Shown here: in pieces, positions 26,549 through 33,916 of the stretch
Layout: every line of letters begins with the position of its first letter
Position numbering within the stretch: the first letter of the stretch is position 1
NCBI GenBank assembly: GCA_015494065.1
Contig: WGCA01000019.1
Location: forward strand, 1-57,369
DNA length: 57,369 nt
Reading direction: 5' to 3'
From: Thermodesulfobacteriaceae bacterium
GTDB taxonomy: Bacteria > Desulfobacterota > Thermodesulfobacteria > Thermodesulfobacteriales > Thermodesulfatatoraceae
Made by a program: the position numbers and the translations under genes
The notes under the pieces: generated by a model
What the model saw: the letters and a program-made list of their open reading frames with translations, nothing else
Told to the model about the DNA's origin: nothing
Databases searched by the model: none

Positions 26549-28207
26549 ATGAAAAGTGACGCGGTGAAAAAGGGTTTGGAAAGGGCTCCCCACCGCAGCC
26601 TTTTAAAAGCAGCCGGTTTTACGGACGAAGAATTGGCACGCCCCCTGGTAGGAATCGCTAATTCTTTTAACGAGATCATCCCCGGCCACGTCCATCTCCG
26701 CCAGATCGTGGAAGCGGTCAAGGCCGGGGTACGGGCTGCTGGAGGAACGCCGGTGGAATTCGGGGTGATCGGGGTGTGTGACGGCATCGCCATGAACCAC
26801 GAGGGGATGCGCTATTCCCTCGTCTCCCGTGAAATAATAGCAGACTCTGTGGAGATAATGGCTAGAGCGCATGCGTTTGACGCCTTGGTGCTGGTGCCCA
26901 ACTGCGACAAGATTGTCCCCGGGATGCTTATGGCCGCCCTGCGGCTGGATATTCCGGCGCTGGTGGTTTCAGGGGGGCCCATGCTGCCCGGCAAATTCAA
27001 AGGGCAAAAAGTAAACCTGATCACGGTTTTTGAGGCCATTGGCAAGGTAAAGGCCGGGGAGATGAGCGAGGAGGAACTCTGCGCTCTCGAAGAGGAAGCC
27101 TGCCCCACCTGTGGTTCCTGTGCCGGGATGTTTACGGCCAATTCCATGAATTGTTTGACCGAGGCCTTAGGGCTGGCTTTACCAGGCAACGGGACCATCC
27201 CGGCGGTTTCTTCAGCACGAATCAGGCTTGCCAAAAGGGCCGGAGAACAGGTGATGGCCCTGCTCAAAAAGAAGCTCACCCCTCGCAAGATCGCCAGCGA
27301 GGCCGCTTTTCGAAATGCCATCGCCGTGGATATGGCCCTTGGTTGCTCCACCAACACCGTACTCCACCTCCCGGCCATCGCCCACGAGGCTGGTCTTACC
27401 CTTGCCCTTGAACTCTTTGACGAAATCTCCCGCCGAACCCCTTGCCTCTGTTCCCTGATTCCGGCGGGCCCGCACAGCGTGGTCGACCTGCACGAGGCCG
27501 GGGGTATTCCCGCGGTCATGGCGGAACTGGCCAAGGCAGGCCTGATCAATAAACGGGCCAAGACCGTTACGGGAAAGACGGTGGGGGAAAATCTGAAGGG
27601 GGTTAAGGTGCTTGACTACGAAGTCATCCGTCCGGTGGAGCGTCCCTATCGCCCAGAAGGCGGGATCGCCATCCTCTGGGGTAACCTGGCTCCCGAAGGG
27701 GCGGTGGTTAAGGCCAGCGCCGTGGCCCCGGAAATGCTACACCACGAAGGCCCGGCCCGGGTCTTTGAATCCGAAGAAGAGGCCTACGAGGCCATCCTTT
27801 CCCGCAAGATCAAAGAGGGGGACGTGGTGGTCATCCGCTACGAAGGCCCCAAAGGCGGCCCGGGGATGCGGGAGATGCTCTCCCCCACCTCGGCCCTCAT
27901 CGGAGTGGGGCTGGGGCGTTCGGTGGCCCTCCTTACCGACGGGCGTTTCAGTGGCGGCACCCAGGGGGCCTGCGTGGGGCACATTTCCCCGGAGGCCGCC
28001 GAAGGCGGCCCTATCGCCCTGGTGGAAGAAGGCGATCTCATTGAGATCGACATTCCTAACCGGCGCTTAGTCCTTAAGGTGCCGGAGGGTGAGCTTGAAA
28101 AAAGGCGCAAGGCTTTCCGTCCCAAGCGTAAGAAAGTAAAAGGGGTCCTTGCCCGCTACGCCAAACTGGTAACCTCAGGGGCCAAAGGGGCAATCCTTGA
28201 GGAATAA
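26549..28207 (+). CDS. ilvD: dihydroxy-acid dehydratase
   Basis: Fe-S dehydratase of valine, leucine and isoleucine synthesis, 552 aa from ATG 26549 after AAGGGGG. A longer frame from 26474 adds 25 unrelated residues. Cluster cysteines are visible in [10 protein letters not shown] near 122 and [11 protein letters not shown] near 193. The substrate-binding [20 protein letters not shown] lies near 463-482. It belongs to the IlvD/Edd family, and the IlvD-type motifs and leuB nearby favour branched-chain synthesis over sugar-acid dehydration. Its end overlaps the next gene by 11 bases. Confidence 0.95.
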   Translation: MKSDAVKKGLERAPHRSLLKAAGFTDEELARPLVGIANSFNEIIPGHVHLRQIVEAVKAGVRAAGGTPVEFGVIGVCDGIAMNHEGMRYSLVSREIIADSVEIMARAHAFDALVLVPNCDKIVPGMLMAALRLDIPALVVSGGPMLPGKFKGQKVNLITVFEAIGKVKAGEMSEEELCALEEEACPTCGSCAGMFTANSMNCLTEALGLALPGNGTIPAVSSARIRLAKRAGEQVMALLKKKLTPRKIASEAAFRNAIAVDMALGCSTNTVLHLPAIAHEAGLTLALELFDEISRRTPCLCSLIPAGPHSVVDLHEAGGIPAVMAELAKAGLINKRAKTVTGKTVGENLKGVKVLDYEVIRPVERPYRPEGGIAILWGNLAPEGAVVKASAVAPEMLHHEGPARVFESEEEAYEAILSRKIKEGDVVVIRYEGPKGGPGMREMLSPTSALIGVGLGRSVALLTDGRFSGGTQGACVGHISPEAAEGGPIALVEEGDLIEIDIPNRRLVLKVPEGELEKRRKAFRPKRKKVKGVLARYAKLVTSGAKGAILEE

Positions 28208-28778
28208 GCTTTTGGCGCTTTTGTTTTTGACCGGCCTCCTGGCCTGCTCCGTAAAGGCCCAGCCCCTTGAGACCTTAACCGCGCTGGGCGACTACAGCCT
28301 TTCTCTCTTTGAGAAATGGCAACGGGAAGAGATAAAGGGGGCCCTTAAGAAAGAAGACCTGGCTACGGCCCTTGCCGTCTGTAAAAAACTGCCTGACCGG
28401 CTCACCTTTGCCTTACGGGAAAGGCTGGGCACTTCCAGGGTTTGGGTGCGGCTTCTGGCCCGAAACTACATAGACGTGGGCAACACTCCTCCCCCGGCGG
28501 TGGCGGAAAGCCTGGCCGCCATGGAGGCGGAAAAGGAGATGGAGGGGGTGGCTAGTTCCCGGATCGTTATCGTGGAAGGGGGGAAGCGGACCTTATACGC
28601 TTACGTGGTCCCGCTGATAGACCGGGAAAGCTGTCTTTCCTGCCACAGTAAAGGTGGCCTTTACGTGCCCAGGATAAAGCAGTTTTACCCGGAATTCCGT
28701 CCCACCAGGGAAAAGATAGGAGACCTCCGGGGAGTACTGGTCATCTATTTTTCCCCGGAGGTCTTGGGAAAGAACTGA
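28197..28778 (+). CDS. DUF3365 (Tll0287-like) monoheme c-type lipoprotein
   Basis: 193 aa from TTG 28197, preceded by AAAGGGG. An N-terminal signal with lipobox LLAC (Cys17) predicts a lipid-anchored periplasmic protein. A single CXXCH heme motif, SCLSCHS, lies near residue 146, so one covalent heme c is expected. The fold is the DUF3365/Tll0287-like PAS-type heme domain, often the sensor part of kinases or chemoreceptors but here with no output domain. It overlaps ilvD by 11 bases, an odd partner. It could be a redox or gas sensor or a small electron carrier. Confidence 0.78.
   Translation: MRNKLLALLFLTGLLACSVKAQPLETLTALGDYSLSLFEKWQREEIKGALKKEDLATALAVCKKLPDRLTFALRERLGTSRVWVRLLARNYIDVGNTPPPAVAESLAAMEAEKEMEGVASSRIVIVEGGKRTLYAYVVPLIDRESCLSCHSKGGLYVPRIKQFYPEFRPTREKIGDLRGVLVIYFSPEVLGKN
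28722..28763. repeat. perfect 12-bp inverted repeat near the 3' ends of convergent genes
   Basis: GACCTCCGGGGA (28722-28733) and TCCCCGGAGGTC (28752-28763) are exact reverse complements around an 18-base spacer. They lie inside the last codons of the DUF3365 gene, 15 bases before its stop, facing the thiC-like gene that ends at 28781. A transcription-stop function for one or both strands is plausible. Confidence 0.6.
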
Positions 28779-28780
28779 GC

Positions 28781-30088
28781 CTATTCGTTCTTTTTGAGAC
28801 CGCTGACAAAGTCTTTGAAGACCACCTCAGCCTGTTCCAGGGCACAGAGCTCCCCGCACATGGAACAGCGGCGTTCTTTGACAGATTTGCGCTCCTGGAC
28901 CAGGCGCCTGGCGTCTTCAGGAAAGAGGAGGTTTTCAAAAACCCGCGCCCATTTGAGGTCTCGGCGATCCTTGCTGACCTGCATGTCCTTGAGGTCGGCC
29001 TTGCCCCGCAATTTAACGACGTCGCCTATGTGAGCGGCGAGCCGGGCCGCCTTGACTCCTATCACCACGTCTTCTTCGTTGGGCAGAGATAGGTGTTCAG
29101 CCGGGGTGACGTAGCAGATAAGGTCAGCCCCCGCCTTGGCGGAAAGGGCGGCGCCCACCGCCGCGGTGATATGGTCAAAGGGGGCACCGACGTCCGTGGG
29201 GAGGGGGCCTAACATGTAGTAAGGGGCCCCGCCTGACATCTTTTTGGCCAGAAGCACACTGGCTTCGATTTCGTCAAGGGGTACGTGCCCTGGCCCCTCG
29301 ACCATGACCTGACAACCGGCGGCCCGGGCCCTTTCGGCCAGCTCACAGTTTATCAATAGTTCGGCCACCTGGGCCCGGTCAAAGGAGTCGTGAATAGCCC
29401 CGGCCCGCAGGCCGTTACCCAGGGACAGGACGGTATCATATTTTTTGAGGATGGCGACCAAGCGGTCAAATTGCTCGTAAAGGGGGTTTTCCCGCTGGTT
29501 TTTCACCATCCACTGGGCCATAAGGCTGCCCCCCTTGGAGACCAGCCCACCGTAACGGTATCCCTGGTTTTTGAGGCGCTCGATGGTGAAAAGGTTTATA
29601 CCACAGTGGATGGCCATGAAGGCGATCCCATCGGCGCACTGCCTTTCTATTAATTCAAAAAGGGCTTCGGGCTCCAGTCTCGCTGGGTCGTGGTACTTGC
29701 GTAACACTTCACAGAAGGCCTGGTAGAGGGGTACGTTGCCCACCGGTAGCTGGACCGCCTCTATGATTTGCCGCCTGATGGCGTCGATGTCACCGGCGGC
29801 GGAAAGTTCCATCAAGGTGTCGGCCCCGGTCTTTTCCGCCAGCTTGGCCTTTCTCGTTTCCAGTTCCGGGTCACAGAGCTCACTTGAAGTCCCCACCGAG
29901 GCGTTGACTTTGGTGGTAAGGCCGGCCCCAACGCCTACCACCCGCCCGCTTTGGGGGGCCTTGATGAGGACGATCTTTCCCTGGGCCACCCCTTCTCTTA
30001 TAAATTCCGGGCTTAGCCCCTCCTCTTCGGCCACCTTTTGCATGGCTGGGGTAATCTGGCCAGCTCTCGCTGCTTCCAGTTCCGTCAT
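28781..30088 (-). CDS. thiC: ThiC-family radical SAM enzyme (HMP-P synthase or 5-hydroxybenzimidazole synthase BzaF)
   Basis: 435-aa member of the ThiC family, which rearranges aminoimidazole ribotide using a [4Fe-4S] cluster and SAM. The C-terminal cluster motif is CSMCGELC, a CX2CX3C spacing, while E. coli ThiC has CX2CX4C. EGPGHVPLDEI, the PYYMLGPLPTD segment and VTPAEHLSLP are conserved. However, the near-invariant DLSTG reads ELSAAG and LGDGLRPG reads LGNGLRAG. These changes suggest the paralogue that makes 5-hydroxybenzimidazole for anaerobic B12 (BzaF), not thiamine HMP-P. It starts one base after leuB ends, and no TPP riboswitch precedes it. Confidence 0.75.
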   Translation of the reverse strand: MTELEAARAGQITPAMQKVAEEEGLSPEFIREGVAQGKIVLIKAPQSGRVVGVGAGLTTKVNASVGTSSELCDPELETRKAKLAEKTGADTLMELSAAGDIDAIRRQIIEAVQLPVGNVPLYQAFCEVLRKYHDPARLEPEALFELIERQCADGIAFMAIHCGINLFTIERLKNQGYRYGGLVSKGGSLMAQWMVKNQRENPLYEQFDRLVAILKKYDTVLSLGNGLRAGAIHDSFDRAQVAELLINCELAERARAAGCQVMVEGPGHVPLDEIEASVLLAKKMSGGAPYYMLGPLPTDVGAPFDHITAAVGAALSAKAGADLICYVTPAEHLSLPNEEDVVIGVKAARLAAHIGDVVKLRGKADLKDMQVSKDRRDLKWARVFENLLFPEDARRLVQERKSVKERRCSMCGELCALEQAEVVFKDFVSGLKKNE

Positions 30089-30089
30089 T

Positions 30090-31172
30090 TTAGAGTTCCA
30101 CTCCTTCCTTGGTGTATTTGGCTACTAAATCTCCCACCTCGCTGGTGGTATAACCCATCTTTCCCGCGGAAAGGCTCTTCAGGTGGTCGCGGCAGACCTT
30201 GATTACCGCCTTCTCAATGGCAGCCGCCGCCTCTTCCTCACCCAGGTGTTCCAGCATCATCATCCCCGCACAGATGGCGGCCAGCGGGTTGATCACGTTT
30301 TTGCCCGTATATTTGGGGGCGGAACCCCCGATGGGTTCAAACATGGATACCCCTTCCGGGTTGATGTTGCCCCCGGCGGCGATACCCATGCCACCCTGAA
30401 TGATGGCGCCAAGATCGGTAATGATGTCCCCAAACATGTTGTCCGTAACGATCACGTCGAACCATTCCGGGTTCTTTACAAACCACATACAGGTAGCGTC
30501 TACGTGGGCGTAGCTGGTTTTGACATCGGGATATTCTTTGGCCACTTCGTAAAAGGTGCGTTCCCAGAGATTCCAGGCGTAGGTGAGCACGTTGGTCTTT
30601 CCCACCAGGGTCAATTCCTTTTTTTTGTTTCTCTTGCGGCAGAATTCAAAGGCGTAGCGAATGCACCTTTCCACCCCGAAACGGGTGTTGATGGATTCCT
30701 GGACCGCCACTTCCTGCGGGGTACCCTTTCTCAAGAAGCCGCCGCCCCCGGCGTAAAGCCCTTCGGTATTTTCTCTAATCACCACGAAGTCTATGTCTTC
30801 TGGTCCTTTGTCTTTGATAGGGGTCCAGACACCGGGATAAAGTTTCACCGGGCGCAGATTGATGTACTGGTCCAGTTCAAAACGGATACGTAAAAGGATC
30901 TCTTTCTCAAGGATCCCCGGGGGGACGTCCGGGTGCCCGATGGCCCCGAGATAAATGGCGTCGTGTTTTTTAAGCTCTTCAATCCCACCTTCGGGAATGG
31001 TTTCCCCGGTCTTAAGGTAGCGTTCCCCGCCCCAATCAAAATACTGGTAACGGAGTTTGAAACCGAAACGCTCGGCCGCGGCGTCAAGCACTTTTACCCC
31101 TTCTCGTATTACCTCTGGGCCGGTGCCGTCTCCGGGAATCACTGCAATTTGGTAGTTCCTTGTCTCCGCCAT
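30090..31172 (-). CDS. leuB: 3-isopropylmalate dehydrogenase-type decarboxylating dehydrogenase
   Basis: Beta-decarboxylating dehydrogenase, 360 aa. GDGTGPEV (14-21), substrate arginines in [16 protein letters not shown] (about 92-107), VIRENTEG near 128, the metal-binding aspartates in [15 protein letters not shown] (near 235-249) and the NAD loop [14 protein letters not shown] near 276. The fold is shared by isopropylmalate, isocitrate and tartrate dehydrogenases. The NAD-type loop and the nearby ilvD favour leucine synthesis, but no other leu genes are here, so isocitrate or homoisocitrate cannot be excluded. It heads a two-gene unit with the ThiC paralogue. Confidence 0.82.
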   Translation of the reverse strand: MAETRNYQIAVIPGDGTGPEVIREGVKVLDAAAERFGFKLRYQYFDWGGERYLKTGETIPEGGIEELKKHDAIYLGAIGHPDVPPGILEKEILLRIRFELDQYINLRPVKLYPGVWTPIKDKGPEDIDFVVIRENTEGLYAGGGGFLRKGTPQEVAVQESINTRFGVERCIRYAFEFCRKRNKKKELTLVGKTNVLTYAWNLWERTFYEVAKEYPDVKTSYAHVDATCMWFVKNPEWFDVIVTDNMFGDIITDLGAIIQGGMGIAAGGNINPEGVSMFEPIGGSAPKYTGKNVINPLAAICAGMMMLEHLGEEEAAAAIEKAVIKVCRDHLKSLSAGKMGYTTSEVGDLVAKYTKEGVEL

Positions 31173-31259
31173 AAAGCCCTCCTCTTTTTCCCTTACTCTT
31201 GAATAAGCCCTATTTAGTAGCAGAATAGTAAATCTTCAACCACCAAAAGGAGGCGTATG

Positions 31260-31832
31260 ATGAAGTGGCACCGGCTGGCCAAACTCCTGTTTGAAGGCGC
31301 CATGTTGAAAAGGCTCCAGCGGACGGGTTACGCTTATCTGGGGACTGGTGAGGAAAATATCGCCGCCCACTCCTTCGGGACGGCGCTGGCGGCCTGGGTG
31401 CTCGCCAAACTCACCCCCGCGGCTGATGAGGAAAAGGTCCTAAAAATGGCCCTCTTGCACGACCTTTTGGAGGCCCGTACCGGGGATCTCAATTCTGTCA
31501 ACAAACTTTACGACCAGGTGGACGAGGAGGCTGCAGCCCGGGACGCCTTTGCCGCGTTGCCCTGGCAGGAGGAGTGGCTTGAACTCTACCGGGAATACCG
31601 GGAGGGACAAAGCCTTGAGGCCCAGCTAGTACATGATGCAGATCAGCTGGACCTGATGGTCATGCTCAAGGAACAACACGATCTGGGCAACCCTTACGCC
31701 CGCCGGTGGATGGCTTACGCCAAGAGGCGTTTTAAAACCGAGGTGGGCCGACGCCTGGCCGAGGCGGTTTTAGAAACGGACTGGGCCTCCTGGTGGCTTG
31801 ACCAGTTTGTCGCCAAAGATGAAAACCCTTGA
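31260..31832 (+). CDS. HD-domain hydrolase (YfbR/HDDC2-like)
   Basis: 190-aa metal-dependent phosphohydrolase. Metal ligands: the early His in AAHSFGTAL (near 36), the HD pair in LLHDLLEA near 72, and Asp in LVHDADQLD near 128. This layout matches YfbR/HDDC2 5'-deoxynucleotidases. I use ATG 31260 because AGGAGG (31248-31253) is six bases upstream; ATG 31257 would be only three. The Fe-S gene starts inside its last codons, so the two are co-translated. Confidence 0.82.
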   Translation: MKWHRLAKLLFEGAMLKRLQRTGYAYLGTGEENIAAHSFGTALAAWVLAKLTPAADEEKVLKMALLHDLLEARTGDLNSVNKLYDQVDEEAAARDAFAALPWQEEWLELYREYREGQSLEAQLVHDADQLDLMVMLKEQHDLGNPYARRWMAYAKRRFKTEVGRRLAEAVLETDWASWWLDQFVAKDENP

Positions 31833-32778
31833 ACGCTGCGCCCGCTGTGGCAAATGCCTGACCGTTTGTCCCAGTTTCTGGGCTACTAGGCTTGAGTCCT
31901 GCTCACCCCGGGGCCGGGTAGCTCAGCTCAAAGAAGGGTTTTTGGAGGGGGCCGCCCTTTTAAACTGCCTCCTCTGCGGGGCCTGTGAAGCGGTTTGCCC
32001 GAACGAGGTCCCGGTATTTACCCATTTGCTCGCTACCCGGCGCCGATACAAGGCCTTTTATACCCCCCTGTTGCGGAAACTACTGGGTTTTATCCGCCGG
32101 CAGAGGCCTTTACGCCCGTCGGATACCGCCGGAAAAACGCTTCTGTTTCTGGGATGCGCGGAGACTATCCTTTACCCCAGGGCGGCGGAGGCTTTCCTGG
32201 AAAAGATCAAAGCCCTGTTCCCCTTCATGGCAGTTAAAAGACTATGTTGCGGCCTTCCGCTTGTGGCCAGCGGTGAAGAGGAGGCCTTTTTAGAGATCGC
32301 CAAAGAAAACCTGGCCCTTTTGGGCCAGGCCGAAAAGGTCTTGGTCTTCTGTGCCTCGTGTCTTTTTACCTTCAAAAAGATATACCCCCTTTATTTGCCC
32401 CAAGAGCAGCTCCCAATTAGGGACGGGTTTTCGTACCTGCTGGAGCAGGGGCTTTTTCGTTTAAAGGTCCCTGCCTCTGAGCTTTTCTTCCAGGTGCCCT
32501 GCCACTTAAGACACCTTGGTGTTGAGCCCTGGTGGGAAGAGCTGAAATACTACCCTGGTTGTTGCGGCCAGGGAGGCCTTTTCGGGTTCAGATATCGACA
32601 GGAGGCCCGCCGGATCGCTATCCCTTTAAAAAAGGCCTTTTTGACCTCCGGGGCCCGCTTCTTGGCCACTAGCTGTAGCGCCTGCTTCTTCCGTTTGCAC
32701 ACCCTCTTCCCCAAGGGCTTCGTGACCCCTCTTTTGGCCTATTTGGAACCCTCCGAAGAATGGAAAGATATTGGCTAA
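31819..32778 (+). CDS. Fe-S protein with dicluster ferredoxin and CCG domains (GlcF/HdrD-like)
   Basis: 319 aa from ATG 31819; a TTG 21 bases earlier is the alternative. Two [4Fe-4S] sites occur at the N-terminus: CARCGKCLTVCP (near 7-18) and CLLCGACEAVCP (near 51-62). Two cysteine-rich CCG-type domains follow: LCCGLP near 143 and YYPGCCGQGG near 247, with CASC and TSCSAC partners. This is the architecture of glycolate oxidase subunit GlcF, the LutA/HdrD group and similar quinone- or heterodisulfide-linked oxidoreductases. A catalytic flavoprotein partner is not in the window, so its donor and acceptor are unknown. Confidence 0.85.
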   Translation: MKTLERCARCGKCLTVCPSFWATRLESCSPRGRVAQLKEGFLEGAALLNCLLCGACEAVCPNEVPVFTHLLATRRRYKAFYTPLLRKLLGFIRRQRPLRPSDTAGKTLLFLGCAETILYPRAAEAFLEKIKALFPFMAVKRLCCGLPLVASGEEEAFLEIAKENLALLGQAEKVLVFCASCLFTFKKIYPLYLPQEQLPIRDGFSYLLEQGLFRLKVPASELFFQVPCHLRHLGVEPWWEELKYYPGCCGQGGLFGFRYRQEARRIAIPLKKAFLTSGARFLATSCSACFFRLHTLFPKGFVTPLLAYLEPSEEWKDIG

Positions 32779-32804
32779 TAAAAGGACTTAACAAGACTTG
32801 TTTT

Positions 32805-32832
32805 TTGGGTTAAAAGAAAGTAGTTTTAGATT
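32805..32832 (+). promoter_or_regulatory. candidate promoter of the perR-like operon
   Basis: TTGGGT (32805-32810), 16-base spacer, TAGATT (32827-32832). Just upstream is a 13-base palindrome AACAAGACTTGTT (32790-32802), which could be an operator. It does not match the known Fur or PerR box consensus. Confidence 0.35.
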
Positions 32833-32872
32833 AAAGTCGATGTAAGCAAAAAATTTTTATGAGGTGAAAACG

Positions 32873-33289
32873 ATGACCAAAGAAAAGATCGAATATTACC
32901 GTAAACTGGGGCTCAAGATGACACCGCAACGCCTGGCCATTCTGGAGTATCTGGAAGGGAATACCTCTCACCCGTCGGCAGAAGACATCTTTCGTCACGT
33001 AGAAGAAAAGTTCCCGAGCATGTCCTTTGCCACGGTCTACAATACCCTTGAGGCCCTAAAGGAGAGGGGGTTAATTCTTGAGCTCAGCATTGAGCCGGGT
33101 AAAAAGCGTTTTGACCCCAACCCGGAGCCCCACCACCACATGATTTGCGAACGGTGCCACAAAATCCTGGACGTCTTCGAGGATTTTCCCGTTAATCTGC
33201 CGGAGAAATATACCAAGGAATTCAAGGTAAAACGTTGTGAAGTGGTCTTTTACGGTATCTGCAAAGAATGTCAGGAAAAGGAGGTGTAA
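32873..33289 (+). CDS. Fur-family transcriptional regulator, PerR-like
   Basis: 138 aa from ATG 32873, with GAGGTG suitably placed; GTG 32864 lies inside that site. N-terminal winged helix with MTPQRLAILEYL near 17 and the recognition helix SFATVYNTLEAL near 58. The dimerisation domain has the regulatory metal motif HHHMICERCH near 92 and the structural zinc pairs CERC and CKEC. It represses oxidative-stress or metal genes when loaded with Fe or Mn. Together with the following mini-rubredoxin, an anaerobe peroxide or oxygen response is the likely job. Confidence 0.87.
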   Translation: MTKEKIEYYRKLGLKMTPQRLAILEYLEGNTSHPSAEDIFRHVEEKFPSMSFATVYNTLEALKERGLILELSIEPGKKRFDPNPEPHHHMICERCHKILDVFEDFPVNLPEKYTKEFKVKRCEVVFYGICKECQEKEV

Positions 33290-33291
33290 CC

Positions 33292-33399
33292 ATGGCGGTT
33301 TTCCGGTGTGAAAAGTGCGGGGCCACCAAAGAAGGGCGGTGTAAGCCGCGCAAGTGCCCTCAGTGTGGGGAAAAGGGCACTATGAAAAAGGAAGGTTAG
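33292..33399 (+). CDS. RCKP-type rubredoxin-like mini-protein
   Basis: 35-residue protein starting MAVFRCEKCGATKEG, with two CXXC pairs (CEKC at 6-9 and CPQC at 23-26) and the RCKPRKCP signature. It is the isolated iron-binding knuckle pair found at the ends of rubrerythrins and desulforedoxin-like proteins. It starts three bases after the PerR-like gene and has a near-perfect AAGGAGGTG site (33278-33286), which supports real translation despite its length. A single FeCys4 centre and a role in electron transfer or peroxide defence are inferred. Confidence 0.8.
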   Translation: MAVFRCEKCGATKEGRCKPRKCPQCGEKGTMKKEG

Positions 33400-33408
33400 G
33401 AGCAGACC

Positions 33409-33852
33409 ATGTGTATGGAAGTAAGGCTTCGCTGCAAGTGTGGGGCCAAAGAGGCGGCCTTTAATTTGCGCGATAACGTAATGCCTCCTGAGGTGATTGC
33501 CGCCCTTTATTGCCCCACCTGTTCTGCGGAGGTGGCCTTTGACGCGGAGACCATGATCAATGATAACGGCTGGGTCATCGAATACGACGTAGAATTAGCC
33601 CGTTTTATGGCGGTTTCGAGGCTGGGTATCCCGGCAGACAAGATAACCCCGGACTTTCTTTTCGATGAGGGGTACGCCACCTGGAAAGAGCTTTACCCGG
33701 GGGAACTTGACGATATAAAGGCGGAAAAAGAGGCCATCGTGGCCATTTTGAAAGAAGATCCCCGCCGCTACTTTGAGGAATTGCGCAACTGGACTCTGGC
33801 CAGGGTCAAGAGACTGAAGGCGGAAGGGTGGCGTCGCGCCCAACGTCTTTAA
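33409..33852 (+). CDS. zinc-ribbon protein of unknown function
   Basis: 147 aa; I do not recognise a named family. The N-terminal 45 residues carry CKCG (near 9-12) and CPTC (near 35-38), a likely metal-binding ribbon in which the first pair is CXC. The rest is acidic and mainly helical, with FLFDEGYATWKELYP and a basic C-terminal helix. The start follows AGGAGC. As third gene of the PerR-mini-rubredoxin operon, with a terminator right after it, it is a candidate PerR target in redox or metal handling. Confidence 0.7.
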   Translation: MCMEVRLRCKCGAKEAAFNLRDNVMPPEVIAALYCPTCSAEVAFDAETMINDNGWVIEYDVELARFMAVSRLGIPADKITPDFLFDEGYATWKELYPGELDDIKAEKEAIVAILKEDPRRYFEELRNWTLARVKRLKAEGWRRAQRL

Positions 33853-33869
33853 TTTGGCTTGCCTTTTTA

Positions 33870-33916
33870 CCTCCCGCCGGTTAAAAAGCCTTTGATCAGT
33901 CCGGCGGGAGGTTTTT
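33870..33916 (+). terminator. terminator whose 3' arm carries the iorA ribosome binding site
   Basis: CCTCCCGCCGG (33870-33880) pairs exactly with CCGGCGGGAGG (33901-33911), 20-base loop, followed by TTTTT (33912-33916). The GGGAGG inside the second arm is the only ribosome binding site for iorA, whose ATG is at 33917. The element can end the PerR operon transcript and also hide the iorA start. Confidence 0.8.

Noticed and set aside
26812-27561. 249-codon open frame on the minus strand
   Set aside because: Antisense to ilvD, Ser/Arg-rich, with no domain.
30089-31259. TPP riboswitch for thiC
   Set aside because: thiC starts one base after leuB, and the leuB leader contains no CTGAGA or ACCTGA thi-box pattern.
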